DNA from: Heliocidaris tuberculata
Lineage: Eukaryota; Echinodermata; Echinoidea; Camarodonta; Echinometridae
Assembly: GCA_025618425.1 (NCBI GenBank)
Contig: CM046838.1
Coordinates: forward strand, 45,463,302-45,527,301
Length of the DNA stretch: 64,000 nucleotides
Direction: 5' to 3'
Shown: one piece after another, positions 55,351 through 64,000 of the stretch
Layout of the letters: every line of letters starts with the position of its first letter
Position numbering within the stretch: the first letter of the stretch is position 1
The notes under the pieces: generated by a model
The model's input: the letters and a program-made list of their open reading frames with translations, nothing else
Told to the model about the DNA's origin: nothing
Database searches by the model: none
Made by a program: the position numbers and the translations under genes

Positions 55351-56082
55351 ATGCCTAGTTTACATTTGCCCTGCGATTTGTCTACAGCGCGTATCCTGCC
55401 TGTATCCCCTTTTCCGGGCGGCCTCCGCACGGAGGAAGGAGCTACGGGCTCCGCGGCCTCTACGATTTTGTTTCGCGGGAAGTTATACAAATTTGAAAAA
55501 AATCGTAAGCCCGTACCCCGTAGACATGTCGTAGGTGAAAGTGCACAATGCCCGCACAAGTAGGGAATCGCGCGGAGGCCTCGCGCTGATTGTGCAGCAA
55601 ACGCACGATGTTTCGGTGAACATGGAGGGGGGGGGGGGGGGAATAGTACAGAGATTGCAGACTCATGGGACATTCGCACGGCCATCGCACAGCTATCGCA
55701 AGGTTGCTGCTCGATGCCCGTGAAGTAACCGTGATAATGAGCAGTCATCCCGCGGCAACCCCACAGCTCCCGCCCCATGGCCGTGCAGCTGCCTTGAGAC
55801 GGGCAAAACATTTTTCAGATGGGCTCCGTACGATTTCTGTGCGGATGCTGCGGAGACTGCACGGCAACTGCACTGAAATTGCACGATTTCAGTTCAATCT
55901 CCGAACAGCCTCTGTACGGATTTGCCCCGGCCTGCCCCCGAGGGCAAGAAATGGCACAATGCTCGTAGATAATGTAAACACAAACACCGTAACCCATAGC
56001 CACCTACGATGTCCGAAAAATCGCACGGAATATCGTAGACCAATTTATCGTACGGCGCTCGGGGCAAATGTAAACCAGGCAT
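55351..56082. mobile_element. GC- and CpG-rich 732 bp inverted-repeat element
   Basis: ATGCCTAGTTTACATTTGCCC at the left is mirrored by GGGGCAAATGTAAACCAGGCAT at the right. The interior is far richer in GC and CpG than anything nearby, with repeated TCGCACGG, CCGCACGG and TGCACGGCAACTGCAC phrases. Long open frames on both strands (up to 201 codons on the minus strand) are a by-product of high GC; they show no domain. Confidence 0.8.
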
Positions 56083-58275
56083 AATGTATAATTCGACAGT
56101 GGTAACTTACTCTTACTTATGACATATAGTTCATGGTCACACATATCGCATAATTTACCACCAAAGTTGGTTTCTGATACTTTCTGATACGCACTATATA
56201 ATCAGATACTTTCTGATACGCACTATATAATCAGAATGGACCCTCTTCAAAGAAACTAATTTTCTTTATTTTGTTTTTGATAGATCAAGTAAACAATGAG
56301 AATCCGCTTGATCTATTTAATGATGTGGTAATTTGTGTGGATTGCTTTGGAAGAAATGTAATGTCCAAAACGAAAAGTGGTAAAGTTATCGGTGGTTTTA
56401 AGAAATTTTGACAAATTAGAGAAAATCTGTTTAGCCACCTGGCCTGGGCCTGTTTGTCATTTTCTATACGGTATATGCAAATTGTAGGAAAACGCTTTTA
56501 TCATGTTTATAAAATGTGATAACGGAGAGTTGTTCTGTGTTCAAAATTCCAAACCAAATTCATCAACATAAAAAAGAAACATACCTTTCATTATTTCATT
56601 CATTTTCATAAATTTTGTTCATCCGTTTGATAACATTAATAACACTAGGAGAGACTTTAATGTTCAGATAGAATGGGTGATAATGGAGGCCTTAGGAAAT
56701 GATAAATGCTCAAATAATGTATCAGGAGTACTTATTACCTTTTTTATTTAAAAAAAAAAACACTTTTAAACAAACTTTTCTCAAGTTCATTTTATACGCA
56801 AAGTATAATTAGAACATTAGCTCCATATGATCGGGCTTTGAAATGTTTGGCACATATATTTTGACCTATCACAAATTAATCTTTATCACTTTAGATGTCG
56901 ACATATACGTTTTCCAAAGGTGTATTTATTATATACATTTAATATATGCTGTTATGAAGGCAATTTCAGCTTGTATAATATATGTGTTTGCTTTCTGAAT
57001 CAATATTAGTAGTATCATATTGATAAGAATCATATATATTTTCCTTCTATTATTTAGATAATTCATGCGGTGAATTTACATGTTTCTTGTATTTAGCTTA
57101 AAGTGATATATTCTGTGTTTAAAATGTATCTCGCACCAAATGCTTGAAATAATCATGTCGAGATTACATAAATATATTTCATAATGACTTGAATTTTGTA
57201 CAGTAAATAAAATATGTAGTATTCAATCGTTGTTCGTAACGTGAATAAAATTCCAAGGTTAATATAATTTATTAAAACTTTAGATTTACATACGAAACTG
57301 CTCTCCAGCCGAACCCGTTAAAGTTTAAGGGAACCATTTGTTGGTTTATATTTCTCTCGCTAATTGAGCCTTAATTGTATAAAACTATTCAAAGGCGTTT
57401 ATGACTCATTAATCCCAGCATAATCCAGCAAACTCTTACATGTACGTTTTTTCTGTATTAACACACATCCAGATAATATTTATTTAGATATAGCGAGAGA
57501 GGGGATGCGGGAAAAATAGGCACAGAAAACAGAAAATAAGGTGCATGTAGACTAGAGAAAAAAGAAGGAAATTGTAATGTTTTGCAAAGTTTTTTAATTT
57601 ATATGACTTCAGCCTAGTCAATACCCAATGGTCGGGATCATAAGAATATAGTCATTATTTTCATATTTTTCGTAACTTATTTTGCGCCGTTGCAGCTCGG
57701 TGTAGAATTGATTGAAGGTGGTAGGCAATAAATGTAATCTGATTTAAAAATTCATTTCGATTTGTTTCATGAATCCAGTTCCGGATATTTCATACTTTAA
57801 TAATCAGATAATTAAGAGTAAAACACATCGAGATTGAGAGAGAGGGAGGAGAGAGGGGGGGGGGGAATACGAAAATAACACATGCAGAAAACGAGAAAAT
57901 CGAATACAATGTTTAGACATCCATGCACGTCAAAGGAGAGAAAGAGAGAGAGAGAGAGAGAAAGCCGTTTGAAATCGTTAACATTGGTCATTCACTCCAT
58001 AAATTAAAAAATATTATTATACTCTGACATGCATTCGTATGATAATTTATAGTCGGAAATAGAAATATAAATGATACTTAAACATGTTAAATTAAATATG
58101 ATTCACTAGTTACGCACCGTATTCATTCATTCTTTCATTTGGTTTATTGAAATAAAAAGAACATGCAGCTCGAGAGCTGAAATTGTTCAGTTTAGACAAG
58201 GAAGACATACAGAATAAATAACTAATCAACAGAAAAACTGTTTGAAAATTAAACAATTCATGATAGTACATAAAT
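56083..58275. other. Intergenic, no gene recognised
   Basis: AT-rich. A short tandem duplication, CTGATACGCACTATATAATC, lies at 56186-56234. GA-rich low complexity lies at about 57835-57962. At 58118-58180 a TTCATTCTTTCATTTGG-TTTATTGAAATAAAAAG phrase may be a LINE 3' end on the minus strand. Confidence 0.45.
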
Positions 58276-58407
58276 CTGTGGCCTGTAACATAAAGAGATA
58301 CAATCAATCTTACGATCAATTATAACTCTTCAGTACATGGTTTGCCACAGACTTACGATTGATATCAATCGTAAGATTGATTTATCTCTTTATGTTACAG
58401 GCCCCAG
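58276..58407. mobile_element. 132 bp hairpin MITE (GCCTGTAACATAAAGAG family), copy 2
   Basis: Same ends as 23870-24002 (GCCTGTAACATAAAGAGA and TCTTTATGTTACAGGCCCCAG). Its inner part, with the TTCAGTACATGGTTTGCC phrase, runs in the opposite direction. Confidence 0.88.
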
Positions 58408-58499
58408 ATATAATAAACAGAACGGGAACTTGAAATATTACATTTCAAAAATCATTTTAAAATTATTTCCTGCCAAGAAGTGTATATAGGAGGAAAGGG

Positions 58500-58715
58500 G
58501 AGAGAGAAAGCGTAGAACAAGAGAGAACAAATGTTAGCGGATACATAGAGAGGAGAGGGAACGAGACAAAAGAGGAACAAATGAGTGTATACATGCATCT
58601 AAGAAAGATAGGAAGGAGAGGGAGAAAGAGAAAGAGATGGAGAGAGAGAGAGGAAGAGAGAGAAAAGGAGTGGGAGAGAGGTGGGGAGAGGAGAGAGGAA
58701 AAGAGAGAAAGAGAG
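58500..58715. repeat. GA-rich low-complexity tract
   Basis: Almost pure purine sequence built of GAGAGA, GGAGAG and GAAAGAG words over about 215 bases. It may adopt a triplex-prone structure, but no function is indicated. Confidence 0.8.
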
Positions 58716-58724
58716 TTGGATATT

Positions 58725-59195
58725 TGAATTGAATTGAATTGAATGATTTATTCTCCAACAATAACATCATGTGTACATGATTTGTCATACAGTAATATTG
58801 TTACAAGATTGAATCATATGATAATAGCTGGTAAATGGGACCAGAAAATAGCACAAGTGCTAGTCGAGCCTGGCCCCTCTACAAGTTTACATAGTAGATG
58901 ATATTAATTACATTACAAACATAACAATTACAACAACTTAACATAGATAACATGGTGTTACATGTACATGCACATGCACATGTACATATAGAACAAAACA
59001 TAATACTCATTGACTTAAAAGATGTTCTTTTAACGATTTCCTAAAACTGCTTCTGGATGATTTTAATTTAATATCGGTTGGTATTTTATTCCATAAATCA
59101 CTTCCTAAAAAATAAAGAGAAAATTGTCCTTGGGTAGTCCTCAATTTTGGTAAATGTACCTGTCGACCTGTTTTTTGTCTCGTTGAATAATTGTG
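58725..59195 (-). pseudogene. LINE C-terminus and 3' UTR
   Basis: Minus-strand frame from about 59195 to a TGA at 59007-59009 reads HNYSTRQKTGRQVHLPKLRT, then SLYFLGSDLWNKIPTDIKL and SFRKSLKEHLLSQ, the standard C-terminus of CR1/Jockey-group LINEs (compare YRGSKIWNELHPDIK in the 43610 element). The 3' UTR continues to a tail of ATTCA units at about 58728-58745. The rest of the element is missing. Confidence 0.85.
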
Positions 59196-60123
59196 CTGTA
59201 TCGTATCACAAATAATCTATTAAAGAGTGGGGTAGGTTATTTTTACTCAGGTCATACATGAACGTCCTACACATAAATTATGCATATCAAACACATTGAG
59301 GATCTTTAAATCTCGAAATAATATTGATACAAGGAGAATGAAGTTTAGAGTTTGTAGTATAATGCCAAAACGAATTCCCACCTCCTGTATTCAAAGTATA
59401 TAAACATGACAGACGATGCTAAATTAACTTTTCAGTCCAGCTTTCATCTTAAATGTTACATGTGAATTATTTCATCTCTAATGATCACTGCCAAATTCAT
59501 CGTGATACATGTATATCTATCGGTTACATATTTCCTATCGCCCCTCCATCTATATCTGGGTATAAATATGCTGATTATTCTTTGTATATTATACTCACAT
59601 TCCGTGTAAAATATCTAAATATTTAAAACGCAGCTTATTTTCATGATTTTCTCTTTCTGAAATTAATTTCAACATACAAGTGCATCATGTTCGGCTTTAG
59701 CATATAATGATATTTAATAATGTTGGCGTTCAAGTTCAAGTTTACCAAACACACTTTCTGACAATTCCTTGAATATTTTAGGGCCCCGTCTTATAGAGTT
59801 GCGAGTGTTCTGCATGAACGCATGTCCTCCAATTCAATATGCAATCTCCCATGCCTTAAGTAAACATTTGATATTCATATCAAGTTCAGAGCGATAATTA
59901 ATTGTAACTCTTTATAAGCATGATAAGACGGCTATCTCACCCCCTACAATATGGATCCCTTGCACTTAAAAAATGGAAAAGTGAAATTACAATTTCATAG
60001 GTTCAGCTCAAGTGAAGAGAAGGATATCTGAATAGGCCTTTACATTAACGGATATGGGTTTGAAAGGTCATGGATTTTAAGAAGATGTGACTGCTGAAAG
60101 GATTCATTAACCAGGCGAGTCCA
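59196..60123. other. Intergenic, no gene recognised
   Basis: AT-rich DNA upstream (on the minus strand) of the LINE fragment; part may be further decayed LINE, but frames are broken and I cannot align motifs. Confidence 0.4.
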
Positions 60124-60440
60124 GGGGGTGTTTCATAAAGCTGTTACGCATAACTTTACGAATGACTTAAATATATGACAAGCCAATGGGATGTTCAATC
60201 ATTCTCAACTGCATCAACTAAAGTTGAACTGTCCAGATGTAGATTAACATGATCTTATTATAACAAACATTTTTAATGCACAATATTTGTTTTGCAATAA
60301 TTTGATTGAGGTTATTGGAAATACAGTTACACTTTGTTAAAACATCAGGCAAAACTTTGGGCATTCTATCTGGCACTTCATATTCAAGTCGTTCGTAAAG
60401 TCATGCGTAACTTTATGAACAGTTTTATGAAACACCCCCC
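60124..60440. mobile_element. 317 bp MITE (GTTTCATAAAGCTGTTCGTAAAG family), copy 2
   Basis: GGGGGTGTTTCATAAAGCTG at the left pairs with CAGTTTTATGAAACACCCCCC (20 of its 21 bases) at the right. The interior matches 54640-54956 in the same orientation (GACAAGCCAA-TGGGATG, CATTTTTAATGCA). Confidence 0.9.
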
Positions 60441-60639
60441 GGACCTTAAAAGATGTACACCGACAATTCATAAAATAAGCCAGTTCGTAATTAATACATG
60501 GTACAGATGACCCTGAAATGACCCCTAATTGCACGAGCACGTGCATGTGGACGCGCTACTTGTTTAACAAGCGGAATCATACTGGTTCACGCACGCATCG
60601 CCGCGGTGCGTACAAAATGACAGCGTATATAAAGGTCAA

Positions 60640-60875
60640 TTGTACTCTCTAAATGTAAAATAGTAAAAAAAAAAAAAAAAGCACTCAAAAGAGAGTGAAA
60701 TTCCACTCTCACAAGGAGTTAAATGAGGAACAACCCTATTTCGAAGGGAAAAGAGTGGTCACTATTTCACTCAGGAAAGAGTGAAACAACAATCCTTTAA
60801 AGAGTGAAAAATTTATCACTCATGTGGACAGAGTGGAGATAATTCACTCCTTTCTGAGTGAAATCATCAAACTCG
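60640..60875. repeat. Cluster of GAGTGAAA/TTTCACTC words
   Basis: Within 235 bases the word GAGTGAAA or its complement TTCACTC occurs about eleven times in both orientations, with spacings of about 15-45 bases and poly(A) near the left edge. The ends ACTCTCTAAATGTAAAATAG and the ACTCGG region do not form an obvious inverted repeat, so the nature of the element is unknown. Confidence 0.55.
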
Positions 60876-60989
60876 GTCTCAAGAGTATTAGTATTGACAA
60901 TCACGAACCGTCAGTACCAGCAATCACAGATCCGTTGATGGCAATCGATCAGCTCTGAAGATTTGCATGTTGCTGCACTTAGACGTGTA

Positions 60990-61300
60990 GCATCTCGAAA
61001 GGCGCCTAACTTAAGCCTCCGCCTAAGTTTGTAGATTTAGGCCAACGAATTATGGAGAGCCAAATGTCACCCTCTTTTATTCCTAGAAAATCACCAAAGT
61101 TCTGTCACTAAATACAAATACAAAAACCAACATGATAGAATTAATTTCTAATGCTTATTTCTTGCCAGAAAATAATTTTCTTACTTAAATATAGTAATTT
61201 ATACCGGACTTATTGTTTGGCGAATGGCCTTCCATATATCAGTGGCCTAAGTAAAGCCAAGCTTAACTTAGGCCACATTCGAGAATACGGGCCATTATCT
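60990..61300. repeat. Possible inverted-repeat element with GCCTAA motifs
   Basis: GCGCCTAACTTAAGCCTCCG and TTAGGCC occur at the left, and GGCCTAAGTAAAGCC with CTTAACTTAGGCC at the right, suggesting a degraded MITE. Boundaries are uncertain. Confidence 0.35.
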
Positions 61301-61369
61301 CTAAGCAACAGGGGATTGCAGCACCTAATTATTGATCAGCATGAATAGACCATTGGCTGCAGAGTAAAT

Positions 61370-61890
61370 TAAAAAAAAAAAAAAAAAAAGGAACCAAATT
61401 CAGAAGTGATAAGAAGAAAATCCGCGGAAAGGGATATACAAATCAGAGATGTTAGACGGGTTTCCCTGTTTAGGGTATAAAAACTACTCCTACTGCAATC
61501 CCGTTTAGGGTGCTTTTCAGAAAGTAATTTACGCGGATGATGTACAGGTCTCAATGAGACGTCCCCCCCCCCCTCCCCGGGGGATTACATCATCATCATA
61601 GACCTTTTTAGCCAAAAAAGGAACCGTTAAAAGAAAATTTAACGTAAATAACACATTACCGAACTATATTCCCCCCCCCCCCTTTCCGCGGATTTTCTTC
61701 TTATTACCTCTGAATTTTTACCCTTTTTCTTGATTTTTGCTGTTTTTGATACCCTAACGCGTAACCCGGGATACGCGCCTAATGCCGAAAAGTACCGCTT
61801 TTATACGTTTTCGTGTACGCGGATGATGTACAGACCTCAATAAGACATGTCCCCCCCCCCCCCACCCCCCCCCCCCCCCCCCCCCCGGAT
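61370..61890. repeat. Homopolymer-rich repeat with a duplicated TACGCGGATGATGTACAG
   Basis: TACGCGGATGATGTACAG followed by TCTCAATGAGAC or CCTCAATAAGAC and a long C-run occurs at about 61530 and 61816. Between them TTCCGCGGATTTTCTTCTTA (61684) is the inverted partner of TAAGAAGAAAATCCGCGGAA (61410). It looks like a foldback element degraded at C-runs. Confidence 0.55.
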
Positions 61891-62000
61891 TTGCACAATG
61901 TTTTAACTATTTGGATGAACACCTCTTATGATAATCATTTCAAATATAACTAGAAAAAATCTTTAGGGCAGGCTAGGCCAAGACTTTAGGCTAAAGGTTT

Positions 62001-62234
62001 ATGGCGTACATCGTACAAAATCAACTCCGTGCTTCCTCAGTCCCTCCAAGTCATTTACATCTGGGCAATTTCCAAGCGTTACGGAAAGTCATTCACAACG
62101 AATTTTCAAGTTTGAAAGAAGAATATTATGAACATCGTACTGAATATTTCAAATTGATAGTTCAATACATAACTACTACGAGGGTACCTTCACAACTGTT
62201 GAGTTTATGTCAATTATTCATCAGAATGATATGA
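62001..62234 (+). CDS. Short open frame, unassigned
   Basis: A 77-codon frame with a Glu/Tyr-rich middle (SSLKEEYYEHRTEYFKLIVQ). I do not recognise it. No splice partners, promoter or homologous domain are apparent. It may be chance, or a fragment of a gene broken by the nearby gap. Confidence 0.15.
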   Translation: MAYIVQNQLRASSVPPSHLHLGNFQALRKVIHNEFSSLKEEYYEHRTEYFKLIVQYITTTRVPSQLLSLCQLFIRMI

Positions 62235-62451
62235 CTTTTACACAGAATAATAAATTACTCAAACTCTTTGAACTTTGAATATGTACTAGTTTTTCAAGAT
62301 TGCTGTGGCATTCTGTAGAATGTTAGCTTTGATACATCACCATGTTCCAGGAAATCATTTGAATACAAAATGAAACAGCGTTCGGAATGACCGTTACAGA
62401 ATGACTTCTGAAAGTTAATGGGAAAAGGTGTGTAAAATTCATATCATGTAA

Positions 62452-62951
62452 NNNNNNNNNNNNNNNNNNNNNNNNNNNNNNNNNNNNNNNNNNNNNNNNN
62501 NNNNNNNNNNNNNNNNNNNNNNNNNNNNNNNNNNNNNNNNNNNNNNNNNNNNNNNNNNNNNNNNNNNNNNNNNNNNNNNNNNNNNNNNNNNNNNNNNNNN
62601 NNNNNNNNNNNNNNNNNNNNNNNNNNNNNNNNNNNNNNNNNNNNNNNNNNNNNNNNNNNNNNNNNNNNNNNNNNNNNNNNNNNNNNNNNNNNNNNNNNNN
62701 NNNNNNNNNNNNNNNNNNNNNNNNNNNNNNNNNNNNNNNNNNNNNNNNNNNNNNNNNNNNNNNNNNNNNNNNNNNNNNNNNNNNNNNNNNNNNNNNNNNN
62801 NNNNNNNNNNNNNNNNNNNNNNNNNNNNNNNNNNNNNNNNNNNNNNNNNNNNNNNNNNNNNNNNNNNNNNNNNNNNNNNNNNNNNNNNNNNNNNNNNNNN
62901 NNNNNNNNNNNNNNNNNNNNNNNNNNNNNNNNNNNNNNNNNNNNNNNNNNN
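62452..62951. other. Assembly gap
   Basis: Exactly 500 N. The round size suggests a placeholder rather than a measured length. Reading frames that appear to cross it have no meaning. Confidence 0.99.
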
Positions 62952-62976
62952 GTTATCTCTATTGGAAATATTTTTG

Positions 62977-63040
62977 GTCCATTGGTAAAGCACTTGCCTC
63001 CCATTCCGGCGACCCAGGTTCGACTCCGGGTGGGTCCATT

Positions 63041-63077
<37 letters not shown>
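62977..63077 (+). repeat. tRNA-like sequence followed by a 35-base T run
   Basis: GGTCCATTGGTAAAGCACTT resembles a D-arm/A-box and GGTTCGACTCCGGGTGGGTC a T-arm/B-box, with CCTCCCATT where an anticodon arm should be. The overall look is glycine-tRNA-like. Acceptor-stem pairing is poor, so a tRNA-derived SINE head or tRNA pseudogene is more likely than a working gene. The T run at about 63043-63077 would act as a pol III terminator. It lies just after the gap. Confidence 0.55.
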
Positions 63078-63079
<2 letters not shown>

Positions 63080-64000
63080 CTTTCATTCTACCATCTTCTT
63101 CGACTATTATAACATATACCATCACAAACAATGTAAAAAACTGCCTAATTTTGCGTGTTATGTCCATTGAAAGTAGTGTGCAGTAGTTTGTGTAGAATCT
63201 CATTCCCTGTCGTGTGTTAAAGCTAAGGGGATAATCTTCCACATGTCCTGCAATATCAAATCGTCCAGTTCGTTATCCCGATTTCTCCAAATCGGCTCAG
63301 ACAATTTTCTTCATTTTTTCGTCAGTCATCAGTCCTAATAAGGTTCTAGTTCCCACATCTTTTTCAAGGTCATCAGGTTATTGTGACGTCATCAGGCGCC
63401 ATTTTGTGAAAATCAAACTTATGGTCATATGTTCATAACGAAATGTCATTTCTCTTTCATATTTGGCATGGTTAAGGTCACTGTCCATTCCAGTCAAGGT
63501 CATTTCGTTAAACGCGCGCGTACGCGTACGTCCGCGCGTCCGTGCGCGCGCAAATTTAGAAATGATCCAAAACCGTCCCCAATTCATTTTGCAAACGTTT
63601 CATGCCATTTCAAGCACTTTTCGAAAAATCGCCCATTAAAACTGAACCTGTAGGGGCGCTATGCCACTTAGGTTATCGTGGTTATTGTCATCATTATTGT
63701 CATTATGATCATCATTATCAATATATCATTATCGTCACTGTCATCACTTATATGACCATATCTTATGATCATTGTCGTCAACATTATGATTATAATCTTG
63801 CAGAAATATTATCACACCTGACAAAGCACTTTGCCACAAAGACAGACCACCTAATTCGTCTTCAGTGACGAATTAAATTTCTAGTTTATTCTTTATTTTT
63901 ATTTTTTTCCCCATTTCTTGTGGCCGTGACTTCTCAAAATCAACTGGATCAATTTTCTTCAAATTTTCGTCAGTTATCAGGCCTATCAAGGTCAAGTGCC
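63078..64000. other. Intergenic, repeat-like, no gene recognised
   Basis: Two related phrases, ATTTTCTTCATTTTTTCGTC then AGTCATCAG at 63305 and ATTTTCTTCAAATTTTCGTC then AGTTATCAG at 63952, show an interspersed or tandem repeat. GTCAAGGTCATTTCGTT and AAGGTCATCAGG add AGGTCA words. A CpG-rich GCGCGCGTACGCGTACGTCC stretch is at about 63514. A (TCATTA)-rich simple sequence lies at 63684-63790. Confidence 0.45.

Noticed and set aside
55206..55811. A 201-codon minus-strand open frame, the longest uninterrupted frame in this part of the window
   Set aside because: It lies wholly inside the GC-rich inverted-repeat element 55351-56082 and its edge, overlaps frames on the other strand, is low in complexity and shows no domain; the openness follows from GC content.
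62977..63040. Functional tRNA gene (Gly-like)
   Set aside because: A- and B-box-like blocks are present, but acceptor and anticodon stems do not pair well by eye and the sequence abuts a long T run; a covariance-model search would decide. Kept only as tRNA-like.
62439..63242. Minus-strand frames of 186 and 267 codons
   Set aside because: They are open only because they cross the 500 N gap and poly-T run; the translated part outside the gap has no recognisable protein.

Overview
This is animal nuclear DNA: AT-rich, intron-rich, and crowded with retrotransposon debris, foldback elements, simple repeats and long G/C runs. I infer an echinoderm, most likely a sea urchin. Two points support this. 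The only host gene is a receptor-type protein tyrosine phosphatase with C-type lectin domains, a combination I recall from sea urchin phosphatase surveys as 'PTPRLec'. The largest intron also holds inverted arrays of a 15-16 bp unit, like the TU foldback transposons of sea urchin. The species is not determined.

The host gene runs on the + strand as 29 exons from 15858 to 53609. Reading phase is kept across all 28 introns, giving 1,407 complete codons to the stop; the 5' exons are not in the window. Protein order: C-terminal part of one C-type lectin domain (CTLD), two complete CTLDs, two EGF-like modules, an Ig-like module, a fibronectin type III domain, a short Thr/Pro-rich stalk, one transmembrane helix, a 110-residue juxtamembrane segment, a catalytically intact PTP domain (D1: WPD, HCSAGVGRSG), a second PTP domain with altered catalytic motifs (D2: WSE, HCMSGVGRTG), and a tail with two Tyr-X-Asn motifs. 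The architecture predicts a single-pass surface receptor coupling outside ligand recognition to tyrosine dephosphorylation.

Left flank (1-15857): fragments of three or more non-LTR retrotransposons, a tRNA-derived SINE, an LTR-type element with terminal direct repeats at 5104-5264 and 8311-8471, a hAT-like 4.1 kb element (10581-14654) carrying a broken LINE that is itself split by a pair of miniature elements, and a 1.0 kb Tc1/mariner-type non-autonomous element (14718-15736).

Introns: the 8.3 kb intron 16535-24795 is dominated by a nested foldback complex. Other introns hold many short inverted-repeat elements (MITEs), a decayed LINE (43610-45790) between the two halves of the D1 catalytic loop, and a repeat carrying AGGTCA direct repeats (50042-50751).

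Right flank (53610-64000): more MITEs, a GC-rich inverted-repeat element, a LINE 3' end, GA-rich tracts, a 500-base assembly gap and a tRNA-like sequence. I recognise no second host gene.
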